Assembly: GCF_000719135.1 (NCBI RefSeq)
Contig: NZ_JOEK01000012.1
Location: 337,281-401,280 of the forward strand
Direction of reading: 5' to 3'
DNA: 64,000 bases
From: Streptomyces avicenniae
Lineage (GTDB): Bacteria > Actinomycetota > Actinomycetes > Streptomycetales > Streptomycetaceae
Below the pieces are notes generated by a model. It saw only the letters and a list, made by a program, of their open reading frames with translations. It had not been told where the DNA came from and made no database searches. Shown piece after piece: positions 45,201 through 54,301 of this stretch. The position numbers and the translations under genes were made by a program. Position 1 is the first letter of the stretch. The number at the start of each line of letters is the position of its first letter.

Positions 45201-46948
45201 TCTGGGCCGCCGAGCTGGCCGCGGCGCGGCGCGTGATCCGCGTCAGGATCGCCGGGGCGGAGCACTGGGCGGCCGTCGAGGACGCGGGACGCCTCAGGGA
45301 CGCCCTCGGTACGGCCCTGCCCGTCGGGGTGCCCGAGGCGTTCACGGAGCCGGTGCGGGACCCGCTCGGCGACCTGCTCGCCCGCTACGCCCGCACGCAC
45401 GGCCCGTTCACCTCGGCGCGCGCCGCCGAACGGTTCGGCCTCGGCACGGCGGTGGTGGACGGCGCCCTGGGCAGTCTCGGGTCTGAAGGCCGCCTGGTGC
45501 GGGGCGAGTTCCGGCCGGACGGCGCGGGTCACGAGTGGTGCGACGCCACCGTGCTGCGGCGTCTGAAACGCCGTTCGCTGGCCGCGCTGCGGCAGGAGGT
45601 CGAGCCCGTGCCACCGGCCGCGCTCGCCGCGTTCCTGCCCCGGTGGCAGCACGTCACCGGCCCCGGCGGACGCGGCGGGCTGCGCGGCATCGACGGACTC
45701 CTGCGCGCCGTCGAGCAGTTGCAGGGCGCCCCCGTGCCCGCGTCCGCGCTGGAGCGGCTGGTGCTGCCCTCGCGCGTGACCGGCTACGCACCGGCGATGC
45801 TCGACGAGCTGACGGCGTCGGGCGAGGTCGTGTGGGCGGGCGCGGGCGCGCTGCCGGGCAAGGACGGATGGGTCTCGCTGCACCCGGCGGACAGCGCGCC
45901 CCTGTTGCTGCCACCGCCGCACCCGCTGGAGCTGACTCCCGTGCACACGAGGATCCTTGACGCCCTGTCCGGTGGATACGGGCTGTTCTTCCGCCAGATC
46001 GCCGACCGCGCCACCGCCCCCGGCGAGCCGGTGTCCGACGCCGCGCTCGCCGAGGCCCTCTGGGACCTCGCCTGGTCGGGGCGGCTGACGAACGACACCC
46101 TCGGCCCCCTGCGCGCCCTCCTCGGCTCAGGACGGACCGCCGGGTCCACGGCGCACCGCGCCCGCCGCGCCACCCCGCGCGGGCGGTACGGCACCTTCGC
46201 CGTCGGCACCGGCGGCGCCCGCCGCCCCGCCACCGGACGCAGCGGCCCGCCCACCGTCGGCGGACGCTGGTCGCTGCTGCCCGAGCGCGAGCCGGAGACC
46301 ACCCTGCGCGCCCACGCGCTCGCCCGCACGCTGCTGGACCGGCACGGGGTCGTCACCCGGGGCGCCGTGGCCGCCGAGGGCGTCCAGGGCGGCTTCTCGG
46401 CCGCCTACCGGGTGCTCGCCGCCTTCGAGGAGAACGGCCAGGCACGGCGCGGCTACGTGGTGGAAGGTCTGGGCGCCGCCCAGTTCGCGATGGAAGGGGC
46501 GGTGGACCGGCTGCGCGCCACGGCCACGGCCGCCGACCACTCCCGTCCCGACGCGTCCGCGCGGTCCGTGCTGCTGGCCGCCGCCGACCCTGCGAACGCC
46601 TACGGCGCCGCCCTCCCCTGGCCGGAGGCGCCCGAGGGCGCCGGGCACAAGCCGGGACGCAAGGCGGGGGCGCTGGTGGTGCTGGTCGCGGGCGAGCTCG
46701 TCCTCTACGTGGAGCGCGGCGGCAGGACGCTGCTCGCCTGGCCCCAGGGGGACGGCACGGAGGCGCGGGAGGAGAGTCTGCGCACGGCGGCGGAGGAGCT
46801 GGTGCGGGCAGCCGGGGCGGGCGCCCTGGGCACGCTCACGGTGGAGCGGGTGAACGGCGCTCCGGTACTCGGCGACCCGTTCTGGGTCCGGCTGCTGGAG
46901 GCCGCGGGCTTTCACGCCACGCCTCGGGGGCTCCGGCTCCGGGCCTGA
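42260..46948 (+). CDS. lhr: Lhr-type ATP-dependent DNA repair helicase
   Basis: A very large superfamily 2 3'-5' DNA helicase of 1562 residues, close to the length of E. coli Lhr. Motifs: Walker A VVAPTGSGKTLAAFLA near residue 56, DEVH box VVLDEVHAVAGTKRG, motif III GLSATVRPVDEVA, motif V TSSLELGIDMG and motif VI QRVGRAGHQ. The winged-helix and Lhr beta-barrel parts follow to about residue 870. The long C-terminal half is the Lhr-CTD, which in other bacteria carries tandem winged helices and a uracil glycosylase activity. The ATG at 42260 (MHASATPDPES) lacks a good Shine-Dalgarno sequence and lies directly after a damage-type promoter. Mycobacterial Lhr is DNA-damage inducible, which fits. 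Confidence 0.94.
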   Translation: MHASATPDPESALAGFTAPTRAWFTRAFHAPTAAQEGAWRAIAEDSDALVVAPTGSGKTLAAFLASLDRLAATPPPADPHKRCRVLYISPLKALAVDVERNLRSPLTGIRQESVRLGLPEPDVRVGTRTGDTPAADRRALVRRPPDILITTPESLFLMLTSAAREALTGIETVVLDEVHAVAGTKRGAHLALSLERLDLLLPRPARRIGLSATVRPVDEVARFLSPRRKARIVQPPSGKIFDLSVVVPVPDMGELGGSPVPDTPGSGEQPSIWPSVEERVVDLVQAHRSTIVFANSRRLAERLCNRMNEIAVQRASGEPLPETHAPAALMGGSGAAKGAPAVLARAHHGSVSKEQRSLIEEDLKAGRLPAVVATSSLELGIDMGAVDLVVQVESPPSVASGLQRVGRAGHQVGAVSSGVVFPKYRGDLVQSAVVTERMRGGQIEQLRVPANPLDVLAQQLVAMTAMDSWDVDELLTVVRGAAPFAALPESAFHAVLDMLAGRYPSDAFAELRPRLVWDRVAHTVTGRPGAQRLAVTSGGTIPDRGLFGVFLAGADPRRGGGRVGELDEEMVYESRVGDVFTLGTTSWRIEDITRDRVLVSPAPGVPGRLPFWKGDQLGRPLELGRALGAFVREVGALPAEAARERLGMAGLDTWAVDNVLAYLDEQREACGHLPDDRTVVVERFRDELGDWRVVIHSPFGAQVHAPWALALGARLMERFGLDAQVAHADDGIVLRLPDTDAFAADPDPTDGGTGVGNAAYDDGHAPVGTADVLFDRGDVERIVTEQVGGSALFAARFRECAARALLLPRRSPGKRSPLWQQRQRAAQLLSVASEFGSFPIVLETVRECLQDVFDVPGLVQLMGDIEARRVRLVEVTTPEPSPFARSLLFGYVAQYLYEGDSPLAERRAAALSLDSRLLAELLGQAELRELLDPQVLAELERELAWLTDERRVRDAEGVADLLRVLGPLTDAELTERGADTVWAAELAAARRVIRVRIAGAEHWAAVEDAGRLRDALGTALPVGVPEAFTEPVRDPLGDLLARYARTHGPFTSARAAERFGLGTAVVDGALGSLGSEGRLVRGEFRPDGAGHEWCDATVLRRLKRRSLAALRQEVEPVPPAALAAFLPRWQHVTGPGGRGGLRGIDGLLRAVEQLQGAPVPASALERLVLPSRVTGYAPAMLDELTASGEVVWAGAGALPGKDGWVSLHPADSAPLLLPPPHPLELTPVHTRILDALSGGYGLFFRQIADRATAPGEPVSDAALAEALWDLAWSGRLTNDTLGPLRALLGSGRTAGSTAHRARRATPRGRYGTFAVGTGGARRPATGRSGPPTVGGRWSLLPEREPETTLRAHALARTLLDRHGVVTRGAVAAEGVQGGFSAAYRVLAAFEENGQARRGYVVEGLGAAQFAMEGAVDRLRATATAADHSRPDASARSVLLAAADPANAYGAALPWPEAPEGAGHKPGRKAGALVVLVAGELVLYVERGGRTLLAWPQGDGTEAREESLRTAAEELVRAAGAGALGTLTVERVNGAPVLGDPFWVRLLEAAGFHATPRGLRLRA

Positions 46949-47008
46949 GAGGGGCCTGGGCGGCCGGGCCGCGTGCGGGCGCCGCGCGCGTCGGGGCGGG
47001 TGCGGGAA

Positions 47009-47419
47009 TCAGGCGGCGACGACGTCCACGGCCTCGGCCGGAGCCTTGATCGTGACGTGGTCGTCGGCGCGGTGGGTGACGGAGGACACACGCGGCACGC
47101 GGACCGGGTTGAGCATCGGACGCTCGCCGAGCCCCCGTCCGGCGCCGAGGGACGGCACCGCGTCACTCGCGGCCGACTGGGCCAGTTCGGCGAGGGCCAG
47201 CTCGTCGCTCACCTCGCGCAGCAGCTCCGACATCCGCATGTCGAGCGCGTCACAGATGGCGGCGAGCAGCTCGGACGAGGCTTCCTTCTGCCCCCGTTCC
47301 ACCTCGGAGAGGTAGCCGAGGGAGACCCGGGCCGACGAGGACACTTCGCGCAGCGTGCGGCCCTGACGTTGGCGCTGCCGACGCAGCACGTCACCCAGCA
47401 GGCGACGGAGCAGGATCAT
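47009..47419 (-). CDS. clgR: XRE-family activator of protease genes, ClgR-type
   Basis: A 136-residue DNA-binding activator of clp and lon protease genes. The N-terminal helix-turn-helix domain [45 protein letters not shown] is highly characteristic of ClgR. The C-terminus ends in VDVVAA, like the known ClgR tail whose terminal alanines make it a ClpXP/ClpCP substrate. The ATG at 47419 has GGAG upstream. It is the last gene of a minus-strand run with cinA, pgsA and rimO, an arrangement that I recall from other actinomycetes. Confidence 0.9.
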   Translation of the reverse strand: MILLRRLLGDVLRRQRQRQGRTLREVSSSARVSLGYLSEVERGQKEASSELLAAICDALDMRMSELLREVSDELALAELAQSAASDAVPSLGAGRGLGERPMLNPVRVPRVSSVTHRADDHVTIKAPAEAVDVVAA

Positions 47420-47514
47420 CGGTGGCTCCCTCCTCGGACCGTTGGCCTCGCTTGCTTCATGCCCCACCGTACCGCCTCGGACTCCCCCCGCGCGGGGAGC
47501 GATGTCTTGTTCAC

Positions 47515-48099
47515 TCAGGGCTGCAAACATCCATCTCCTCCGTCCTGTTCCGTATCCTGCCCCTCCCCCGCACCACGATCCTCCCGGCGCCCCGGGAGGA
47601 TCAGCTCGTTGCGCAGCAGGGTGAGAACCGCTCGTACGCTGCCGATCCTGATGGCGGCACGGTCACCGTGGAGGCTGAGCCGCTGAGCCACGACTTTCCC
47701 CGATGCCGGTCCCGAAACCGCGACGTAGACCGTTCCGACGGGCTTCCCGTCCTGCTGTTCCGGCCCCGCGACCCCCGTCGTGGCCAGTCCCCAGTCCGCG
47801 CGCAGCAGGGCGCGTACGCCGGTGGCGAGCTGCCTGGCGACCTCGGCGTCCACGGGGCCCCGCTCGGCCAGGAGACCGCCGTCCACGCCGAGCACGGTCC
47901 GCTTGACCTCGGTCGCGTAGGCGGTCACGGCGCCGCGGAACGTCCGGGAGGCCCCTGGCACGTCCGTGAGGGTCGCGGCGACCAGGCCGCCCGTCAGCGA
48001 CTCGGCCACGGCCACCGTCTGCCCGCGGTCGGCCAGCAGCCCCAGCACCTGCCGGGCCGTGAGCGAGCCGCAACCCTCCGTGCTACCGCGCGTTCCCAT
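47515..48099 (-). CDS. cinA: CinA C-terminal domain family protein (nicotinamide-nucleotide amidase type)
   Basis: A 194-residue protein made only of the CinA C-terminal amidase domain, which deamidates NMN and belongs to pyridine nucleotide recycling. Conserved blocks: [40 protein letters not shown] and [22 protein letters not shown]. The N-terminal MoaB-like domain of full CinA is absent, as is usual in actinobacteria. A C-terminal tail of about 25 charged residues is not part of the fold. It overlaps the end of pgsA by 17 bases. Confidence 0.9.
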   Translation of the reverse strand: MGTRGSTEGCGSLTARQVLGLLADRGQTVAVAESLTGGLVAATLTDVPGASRTFRGAVTAYATEVKRTVLGVDGGLLAERGPVDAEVARQLATGVRALLRADWGLATTGVAGPEQQDGKPVGTVYVAVSGPASGKVVAQRLSLHGDRAAIRIGSVRAVLTLLRNELILPGRREDRGAGEGQDTEQDGGDGCLQP

Positions 48100-48733
48100 C
48101 GGCCTCCGCCCGTTCCCTGGCCAGTCCCGCGCGGCGCAGCACGAGGGCCTGCCGCACGTAGTCGAGACCGGTCGCCACCGTCAACACGACGGCGGCCCCC
48201 ATCACCCACCAGCGCAGTGACGCGAGCGGCCCGGTCAGTGACAGGATGTACATCCCGACGGCGATGCCCTGCGTGAGCGTCTTGAGCTTGCCGCCGCGCC
48301 CTGCCGCCATGACGCCGTGCCTGATCACCCAGAAACGCATCGCCGTGATGCCCAATTCCCTCGCGAGGATGACGACCGTCACCCACCACGGCACGGCGGA
48401 CAGCAGGGAGAGGCAGATCAGGGCCGATCCCATGATCGCCTTGTCGGCGATGGGGTCGGCGATCTTGCCGAAGTCGGTGACGAGGTTGCGCCGCCTGGCC
48501 AGCTCCCCGTCGAAGAGGTCCGTGATCATGGCGACGGTGAACGCGGCCCAGGCCAGCGACCGCCAGGCCGGGTCGTGCCCGTCATCGGCGAACATCAGGA
48601 GCACGAAGACCGGGACGAGCGCCAGCCGGACCATCGTGAGGACGTTGGCGATGTTCCACAGTCCAGGGGTGACGGCCGTCCGCGCGTCCGCCGCCCGGCC
48701 TCGTCCGGCGGCGGAGGCCGGCATTCCCGTCAT
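48083..48733 (-). CDS. pgsA: CDP-diacylglycerol--glycerol-3-phosphate phosphatidyltransferase
   Basis: Membrane enzyme that makes phosphatidylglycerol phosphate, the precursor of phosphatidylglycerol and cardiolipin. The 216-residue protein has the CDP-alcohol phosphotransferase motif in [20 protein letters not shown] followed by ADPIADK, with all key Asp residues. Several membrane helices follow ([36 protein letters not shown]). The ATG overlaps the rimO stop (ATGA). A related synthase (PIS or another PgsA) cannot be fully excluded, but the context rimO-pgsA-cinA-clgR favours PgsA. Confidence 0.93.
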   Translation of the reverse strand: MTGMPASAAGRGRAADARTAVTPGLWNIANVLTMVRLALVPVFVLLMFADDGHDPAWRSLAWAAFTVAMITDLFDGELARRRNLVTDFGKIADPIADKAIMGSALICLSLLSAVPWWVTVVILARELGITAMRFWVIRHGVMAAGRGGKLKTLTQGIAVGMYILSLTGPLASLRWWVMGAAVVLTVATGLDYVRQALVLRRAGLARERAEADGNAR

Positions 48734-50292
48734 CTGGCGGCCCCGGCGGGGCCGGGCCGCAGGACGGCGACCAGGTCCACGCCCCGCGTGGCGACGACCT
48801 CGGCGTCCACGAACCGCCCCACGGCGGGTTTGGCCGCGTCCGCCGCTCCGACGAGCATGACGTGGCCGTCCGTCTCCGGCGCCTGGTGCGCGGCGCGCCC
48901 GACCGCGAGGACCTGGCCGGACAGCCCGTCGGCGCCCAGCGGGCCGCCGTACGGATCCTCGCCCTCGACGTCGTCCCCGTCCAGGGACTCGACGAGGACG
49001 CGCACGGGCTCGCCGACGCGGTCCTCCGCGCGCTGGGCGATCAGGCCGTCGGCCAGCTGGGACACGCGGGCGAGACGCTCGGCGACCTCCTCGGGGGCGT
49101 GCTTGCCGTCGTACCCGGCGGCCTCGGTCCCCTCCTCGTCCGAGTAGCCGAAGACGCCGATGGCGTCGAGGCGCGCGGCGGTGAGGAAGCGCTCCAGCTC
49201 GGCGACGTCGGCCTCGGTCTCGCCGGGGAAGCCGACGATGAAGTTGGAACGGACCCCGGCCAGCGGCGCCTTGCCTCTGATGGTCTCCAGCAGGCCGAGG
49301 AAACGCTCGGTGTCCCCGAAGCGGCGCATCGCGCGCAGCACGGACGGCGCCGAGTGCTGGAAGGAGAGGTCGAAGTAGGGCGCGACCTTGTCCGTGCCGG
49401 TGAGCACGTCGATGAGCCCCGGGCGCATCTCGGCGGGCTGGAGGTAGCTGACGCGGATGCGCTCCAGGCCGTCCACGGCGGCCAGTTCGGTCAGCAGGGT
49501 CTCCAACAGGCGGATGTCGCCGAGGTCCTTGCCGTAGGAGGTGTTGTTCTCCGAGACGAGCATGATCTCGCGGACGCCCTGCTCCGCCAGCCAGCGCGCC
49601 TCACCGAGCACGTCGGAGGGGCGGCGGGAGATGAAGGAGCCGCGGAACGACGGGATCGCGCAGAAGGTGCAGCGCCGGTCGCAGCCCGAGGCCAGCTTCA
49701 CGGACGCGACGGGGCTGTCGTCCAGGCGGCGGCGCAGCGGGGCGCGGGGCCCCGACGCGGGGGCGAGGCCGGCGGGGAGATCGGTTATGGCGTCCGCGGA
49801 CGCCACGGGCGCGGCGCCGTGGCCCGGCAGCGCGACGTCGGCGCCCTGCCGCTCGGCGGGGCTGATCGGCAGGAGCTTCCTGCGGTCGCGGGGCACGTGC
49901 GAGGTGTGGACGCCGCCCGCCAGGATGGTGCGCAGCCGCTCGGAGATGTCGGCGTAGTCGTCGAAGCCGAGGACGGCGTCCGCCTCGGGCAGCACCTCCG
50001 CCAGGTCCTTGCCGTACCGTTCCGCCATGCAGCCGACGGCGACGACGGCGCGGGTACGTCCGCCCTCCGCGGCGCCCGACTTCAGCTGCCCGGCCTCCAG
50101 GAGCGCGTCCACCGAGTCCTTCTTGGCCGCCTCGACGAAGCCGCAGGTGTTGACGACGGCCACCTCGGCGTCGGCCGCGTCGTCCACGAGGTCCCAGCCG
50201 TCCGCGGCGAGACGCCCCGCCAGCTCTTCTGAATCCACCTCATTACGGGCGCAACCAAGCGTGACCAGGGCGACGGTACGGCGTTCGGACAT
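48730..50292 (-). CDS. rimO: Ribosomal protein S12 methylthiotransferase RimO
   Basis: Radical SAM enzyme that methylthiolates an aspartate of ribosomal protein S12. The 520-residue protein begins [20 protein letters not shown] with the first cluster cysteine; further cysteines are in [15 protein letters not shown] and [12 protein letters not shown]. The radical SAM motif is [21 protein letters not shown] domain lies at about 430-500. The [17 protein letters not shown] and KKDSVD signatures separate it from MiaB, also encoded in this window. There is an inserted, variable segment near residues 150-180. It is co-transcribed with pgsA. Confidence 0.93.
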   Translation of the reverse strand: MSERRTVALVTLGCARNEVDSEELAGRLAADGWDLVDDAADAEVAVVNTCGFVEAAKKDSVDALLEAGQLKSGAAEGGRTRAVVAVGCMAERYGKDLAEVLPEADAVLGFDDYADISERLRTILAGGVHTSHVPRDRRKLLPISPAERQGADVALPGHGAAPVASADAITDLPAGLAPASGPRAPLRRRLDDSPVASVKLASGCDRRCTFCAIPSFRGSFISRRPSDVLGEARWLAEQGVREIMLVSENNTSYGKDLGDIRLLETLLTELAAVDGLERIRVSYLQPAEMRPGLIDVLTGTDKVAPYFDLSFQHSAPSVLRAMRRFGDTERFLGLLETIRGKAPLAGVRSNFIVGFPGETEADVAELERFLTAARLDAIGVFGYSDEEGTEAAGYDGKHAPEEVAERLARVSQLADGLIAQRAEDRVGEPVRVLVESLDGDDVEGEDPYGGPLGADGLSGQVLAVGRAAHQAPETDGHVMLVGAADAAKPAVGRFVDAEVVATRGVDLVAVLRPGPAGAAR

Positions 50293-50343
50293 GGACTCAG
50301 CCTACTTCGTCCGCGGGCAGCCGCCTCCCCCGCCCGGTGGCGC

Positions 50344-51174
50344 TCACCCCTCCTCGGGGTCGCCCGGCGTGTAGGTCAGCCGCTGCACCTGGCCGGTCTC
50401 GAAATCACTCTCGATCTCCTTGCCGTTGACGTGCAGCTGGACGGCGCCCGCGTTGCCGAGGACGAGATCGATGCGGTCGTCGTCCGTGAAGGTCTGGGAG
50501 TCGCCCTCCCTGAGCACCTCCTCGAAGAGGACGCGGCCGGTGCTGTCGCGGACGGAGATCCAGCTGTCGCCACCCTCCATCGTGAGCCGGACGGTGACCT
50601 TGTCGGTCGGCGCCGCGGCGACGGCGCTCTCGGACGGCTCGGGCTCCTGCGGCCGGGTGGGCGGCGCGTCCGAGGGGGCGCCCTCCTCCGGCTCGCCGCC
50701 CGCGACACCGCCGGGGCGGCCGGGCACCGGGGAGCCCTCGGCGGACGCGCCCGGGGTGTTCTCGTCCCCGCCGCTGAAGAAGGTGAAGCCGACGAAACCG
50801 ACGACGGCGACGATGGCCGCGACCATGGCGGCCGTCCAGTTGGGGCGCCGTGGCTCCGGCCGGATGCGCTCCGCGTCGAACAGAGGTCCGGAAGAGAGGC
50901 GCAGGGGTTCGGGGTCCCGCTGCTCGTCGTGAAGGGCGATCAGCTCCGCCGGGTCGAGGCCCACCGCGCGCGCGAGCGAACGGATGTGCCCCCGGGCGTA
51001 GACGTCCCCGCCACAGCGACTGAAATCGTCCTGCTCGATCGCCTGAACGATCGGAATACGCACCCGGGTGGACGAACTGACGTCGTTTACGGTCAGCCCT
51101 GCTGCGATACGCGCCTGCTGAAGGAGCCGGCCGACGGAAGGCCGGTCCTCGGCTGCGGAGTTGCCTTGGGACAC
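50344..51174 (-). CDS. RodZ-like membrane protein (HTH_25, TM, DUF4115)
   Basis: A 276-residue single-pass membrane protein. Residues 10-85 form a helix-turn-helix domain (LLQQARIAAGLTVNDVSSST, DVYARGHIRSLARAVGLDP). A membrane helix follows near residues 113-135 (AAMVAAIVAVVGFVGFTFF). An extracytoplasmic Pro/Glu/Ala-rich linker leads to the C-terminal DUF4115-like beta domain (KVTVRLTMEGGDSWISVRDS). RodZ links MreB to the cell wall in rods; in Streptomyces the role is not settled. The GTG at 51174 gives the usual start. It is between the ftsK-side repeat element and rimO. Confidence 0.88.
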   Translation of the reverse strand: MSQGNSAAEDRPSVGRLLQQARIAAGLTVNDVSSSTRVRIPIVQAIEQDDFSRCGGDVYARGHIRSLARAVGLDPAELIALHDEQRDPEPLRLSSGPLFDAERIRPEPRRPNWTAAMVAAIVAVVGFVGFTFFSGGDENTPGASAEGSPVPGRPGGVAGGEPEEGAPSDAPPTRPQEPEPSESAVAAAPTDKVTVRLTMEGGDSWISVRDSTGRVLFEEVLREGDSQTFTDDDRIDLVLGNAGAVQLHVNGKEIESDFETGQVQRLTYTPGDPEEG

Positions 51175-51327
51175 GGGGGCGCCTTTCGAGCGGGAAGCCG
51201 CGTGCTGTGCTTATAAGTCTAGGGGCGGTGGAGAACGATCGGGCAACCGGGCCGAGCCCATTTGTCCGCCAACCGGATGGCCGTACCGCGGGCCGGGCCC
51301 CTGTGGAGACAGGCCCCGGGACGTGCC

Positions 51328-51495
51328 CTAGGGCGCGTCTTCACGGGGGCGTCCGGCCGCTCGCGGCGTCCGGTGCGTGCGAGCGCAAGGCGCCGGATCG
51401 TCCTCGTACAGGTCGTACCAGGGCGATGCGGCAACGCAGCGAGCGTGCGTGCCGGACGCCGCGAGCAGGACGACCCCTGTGAAGACGGGCCCTAG
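51328..51495. mobile_element. MITE-like inverted-repeat element of 168 bp abutting ftsK
   Basis: Both ends read CTAGGGC...GCCCTAG. The terminal inverted repeats are about 45 bases long and near 80 percent identical: the left begins GGGCGCGTCTTCAC, the right (read inward) GGGCCCGTCTTCAC, and both go on to CTCGCGGCGTCCGG. The inside is itself partly palindromic and codes for nothing. CTAG, or TA, at each edge could be a target duplication. The right-hand CTAG supplies the TAG stop codon of ftsK. The rest of the 51175-51491 gap holds only the upstream region of the RodZ-like gene. Confidence 0.65.
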
Positions 51496-54242
51496 CCCTC
51501 CGTCTGCCCCCGGATGACCGCGAGCACGCCGTCCAGCTCGTCCGGCTTCACCAGCACGTCCCGCGCCTTCGACCCCTCGCTCGGGCCGACGACGCCACGC
51601 GACTCCATCAGGTCCATCAGCCGCCCCGCCTTGGCGAACCCCACCCGCAGCTTGCGCTGGAGCATCGACGTCGAGCCGAACTGCGTGGACACCACCAGCT
51701 CGGCCGCCTGGCACAACAGGTCCAGATCGTCGCCGATCTCCTCGTCGATCTCCTTCTTCGCGCCCGACGAGACCGTCACGTCGTCACGGAAGACCGGCTT
51801 CATCTGCTCCTTGCAGTGCGCGACGACGGCGGCGACCTCCTCCTCCGTGACGTACGCCCCCTGCATCCGCACCGGCTTGTTCGCGCCCATCGGCAGGAAC
51901 AGCCCGTCGCCCTTGCCGATCAGCTTCTCGGCGCCCGCCTGGTCCAGGATCACGCGGCTGTCCGCCAGCGACGAGGTCGCGAACGCCAGCCGCGAGGGCA
52001 CGTTCGCCTTGATGAGCCCGGTCACGACGTCCACGCTCGGCCGCTGCGTCGCGAGCACCAGATGGATACCGGCGGCGCGGGCCAGCTGGGTGATCCGCAC
52101 GATGGAGTCCTCGACGTCCCGCGGCGCGACCATCATCAGGTCGGCCAGCTCGTCCACGATGACGAGGAGGTACGGGTACGGCGCCAGCTCGCGTCCGCTG
52201 CCGTCCGGCGGGCTGACCTTGCCCGCGCGCACGGCCGCGTTGAAGTCGTCGATGTGCCGGAAGCCGTACGCCGCCAGGTCGTCGTAGCGCAGGTCCATCT
52301 CGCGCACGACCCACTGGAGCGCCTCGGCGGCACGCTTCGGGTTCGTGATGATCGGCGTGATGAGGTGCGGGATGCCCTCGTACGCCGTCAGCTCGACCCG
52401 CTTCGGATCCACCAGCACCAGCCGCACGTCCTCCGGCGTCGAGCGCATCATGACCGAGGTGATCAGGCAGTTGATGCACGACGACTTGCCGGAGCCGGTG
52501 GCACCCGCGACCAGCAGGTGCGGCATCTTCGCCAGGTCGGCCATCTGGTAGCCGCCCTCGACGTCCTTGCCGATCCCGACGAGCAGCGGATCGCTCTCAC
52601 CGGCGGCGTCCGCGGTCCGCAGCACGTCCCCGAGGTTGACCATCTCCCGGTCGCTGTTCGGGATCTCGATACCCACCGCCGACTTGCCCGGGATCGGGCT
52701 GATGATGCGCACGTCGGGGCTCGCGACGGCGTACGCGATGTTCTTCGTCAGCGCGGTGATCTTCTCGACCTTCACGGCCGGGCCCAGCTCGACCTCGTAC
52801 CGCGTCACCGTCGGACCGCGCGTGAAGCCGGTGACCCGGGCGTCCACCCTGAACTCGGAGAACACCGTGGTCAGCGAATCCACCACCGCGTCGTTCGCCG
52901 CGCTGCGCGTACGCCCCGGGCCGCCGCGCACCAGGAGGTCGAGGGACGGGAGCGCGTACGTGACGTCGCCCGCGAGCTGGAGCTGCTCGGCGCGCGGCGG
53001 CAGCGGGCCCGAGGGCTCGGGGGCACTCTTCGTCAGGTCGGGCACGCCGCCGGACGGCGCCGCGCCGACCGCGACGTGCTCGGCCTCGTCCGTCCCTGCG
53101 TCGGCCCCGGCGCCCCGGCCGCGCTTCCCGTTCCGGCCGGTGGAGACCCGGCTGCTGAGTTCGGCGACCAGCGGCGACGGCTGCACGCCGTGCAGGAGCG
53201 CTCCGTCGAGCGAGGCCGCCGCGGCGGCGGCGACGTCCACCGGGTCCAGGCTCTCGCGCCCCCCGCGCGCGCCGCCCCTGCGGCGCTGCGGGGCGACGAC
53301 GGCGTCCTCGCCGTCCGGCTCGGGAAGCCGCTGGGGGCGCGGCGCGCGCCGGGTCACGGGGGTGTCGAAGTCGTCGTACGCGTCGTACGCGTCGTGGTCC
53401 CCGTACCCGTCCTCGGGCGCGGCCTCCGTGCCGGTGCCGAACGCGGACCCGCCCGGCGTGCGCTCCTCCAGCAGCCCCAGCCGTACGGCGCCCTCCCGCA
53501 GGCGGCGCGGGATCGCGTTGACCGGCGTGGCCGTGACGACGAGCAGCCCGAAGACGGTCAGCAGCACGAGCAGCGCCATGGCCAGCGGCTCGCCGACGGC
53601 CAGGATCAGCGGCCTGGACGCCGCCCAGCCGAGATGCCCCCCGGTGTCCCGCAGCGCCTGCGCGCCCTCGCTGCGCCCCGGCGCCCCCGTGAAGATGTGC
53701 ACGAGCCCGAGGACGCCGACGAGCAGCGCGCTCAGCCCGATGACGATGCGGCCGTTCGCCTCCTGCTTCTCCGGGTGCCGGATCAGCCGGACCGCGAGGA
53801 AGCCGAGGACGACGGGGAAGACAAGGTCGAGACGGCCCAGGGCGCCGGTCACCAGCATGGTCACCAGCTCACCGACCGGGCCGCGCAGGTTGGACCAGGT
53901 GCCCGCCGCCACCACGAGGGCCAGGGCCAGCAGCAGCAGCGCGAGACCGTCCTTGCGGTGCGCGGGGTCGAGGCCCTTCGCGCCCCGCCCCACACCGCGC
54001 AGCACCGCGCCCACCGGGTGCGCGATCCCCAGCCACAGACCGCGGCCGACGCGGACGACGAGCGGGCGCTTCGGAGGAGGCGGTGGCGGTGGCGGCGCCT
54101 TGCGGGGCGCCGCCTTCTTGGCCGCCGGCCTCCGGGCCGCGGCCTTCTTCGCCTGAGCCTTCTTCGCGGGGGCCGCCTTCCCGGCCGCCCCCGCGTCACC
54201 GCGCCCGTTCCGAGGACCCTTGCCGGGCGTACGTGAGGCCAT
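51492..54242 (-). CDS. ftsK: DNA translocase FtsK
   Basis: Membrane-anchored motor that moves chromosomal DNA through the closing septum; in Streptomyces it acts during sporulation septation. The 916-residue protein has a basic, Ala/Lys/Pro-rich start, four membrane helices (about residues 80-240), a disordered linker to about 400 and the motor domain. The motor has Walker A LLVAGATGSGKSSCINCL, Walker B PYLLVIVDELADLMM, and LARAAGIHLVLATQRPSVDV. The C-terminal gamma winged helix (TSMLQRKLRVGFAKAGRLMD) binds KOPS-like sites. The TAG stop lies at the very edge of the MITE-like element, which may have set the end of the protein. Confidence 0.97.
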   Translation of the reverse strand: MASRTPGKGPRNGRGDAGAAGKAAPAKKAQAKKAAARRPAAKKAAPRKAPPPPPPPPKRPLVVRVGRGLWLGIAHPVGAVLRGVGRGAKGLDPAHRKDGLALLLLALALVVAAGTWSNLRGPVGELVTMLVTGALGRLDLVFPVVLGFLAVRLIRHPEKQEANGRIVIGLSALLVGVLGLVHIFTGAPGRSEGAQALRDTGGHLGWAASRPLILAVGEPLAMALLVLLTVFGLLVVTATPVNAIPRRLREGAVRLGLLEERTPGGSAFGTGTEAAPEDGYGDHDAYDAYDDFDTPVTRRAPRPQRLPEPDGEDAVVAPQRRRGGARGGRESLDPVDVAAAAAASLDGALLHGVQPSPLVAELSSRVSTGRNGKRGRGAGADAGTDEAEHVAVGAAPSGGVPDLTKSAPEPSGPLPPRAEQLQLAGDVTYALPSLDLLVRGGPGRTRSAANDAVVDSLTTVFSEFRVDARVTGFTRGPTVTRYEVELGPAVKVEKITALTKNIAYAVASPDVRIISPIPGKSAVGIEIPNSDREMVNLGDVLRTADAAGESDPLLVGIGKDVEGGYQMADLAKMPHLLVAGATGSGKSSCINCLITSVMMRSTPEDVRLVLVDPKRVELTAYEGIPHLITPIITNPKRAAEALQWVVREMDLRYDDLAAYGFRHIDDFNAAVRAGKVSPPDGSGRELAPYPYLLVIVDELADLMMVAPRDVEDSIVRITQLARAAGIHLVLATQRPSVDVVTGLIKANVPSRLAFATSSLADSRVILDQAGAEKLIGKGDGLFLPMGANKPVRMQGAYVTEEEVAAVVAHCKEQMKPVFRDDVTVSSGAKKEIDEEIGDDLDLLCQAAELVVSTQFGSTSMLQRKLRVGFAKAGRLMDLMESRGVVGPSEGSKARDVLVKPDELDGVLAVIRGQTEG

Positions 54243-54301
54243 GGGGGTGAGGTTACCGGGGTCTCACTCCCGAGGCACGGAGCACACCCCTTGACGGGAC
54301 G

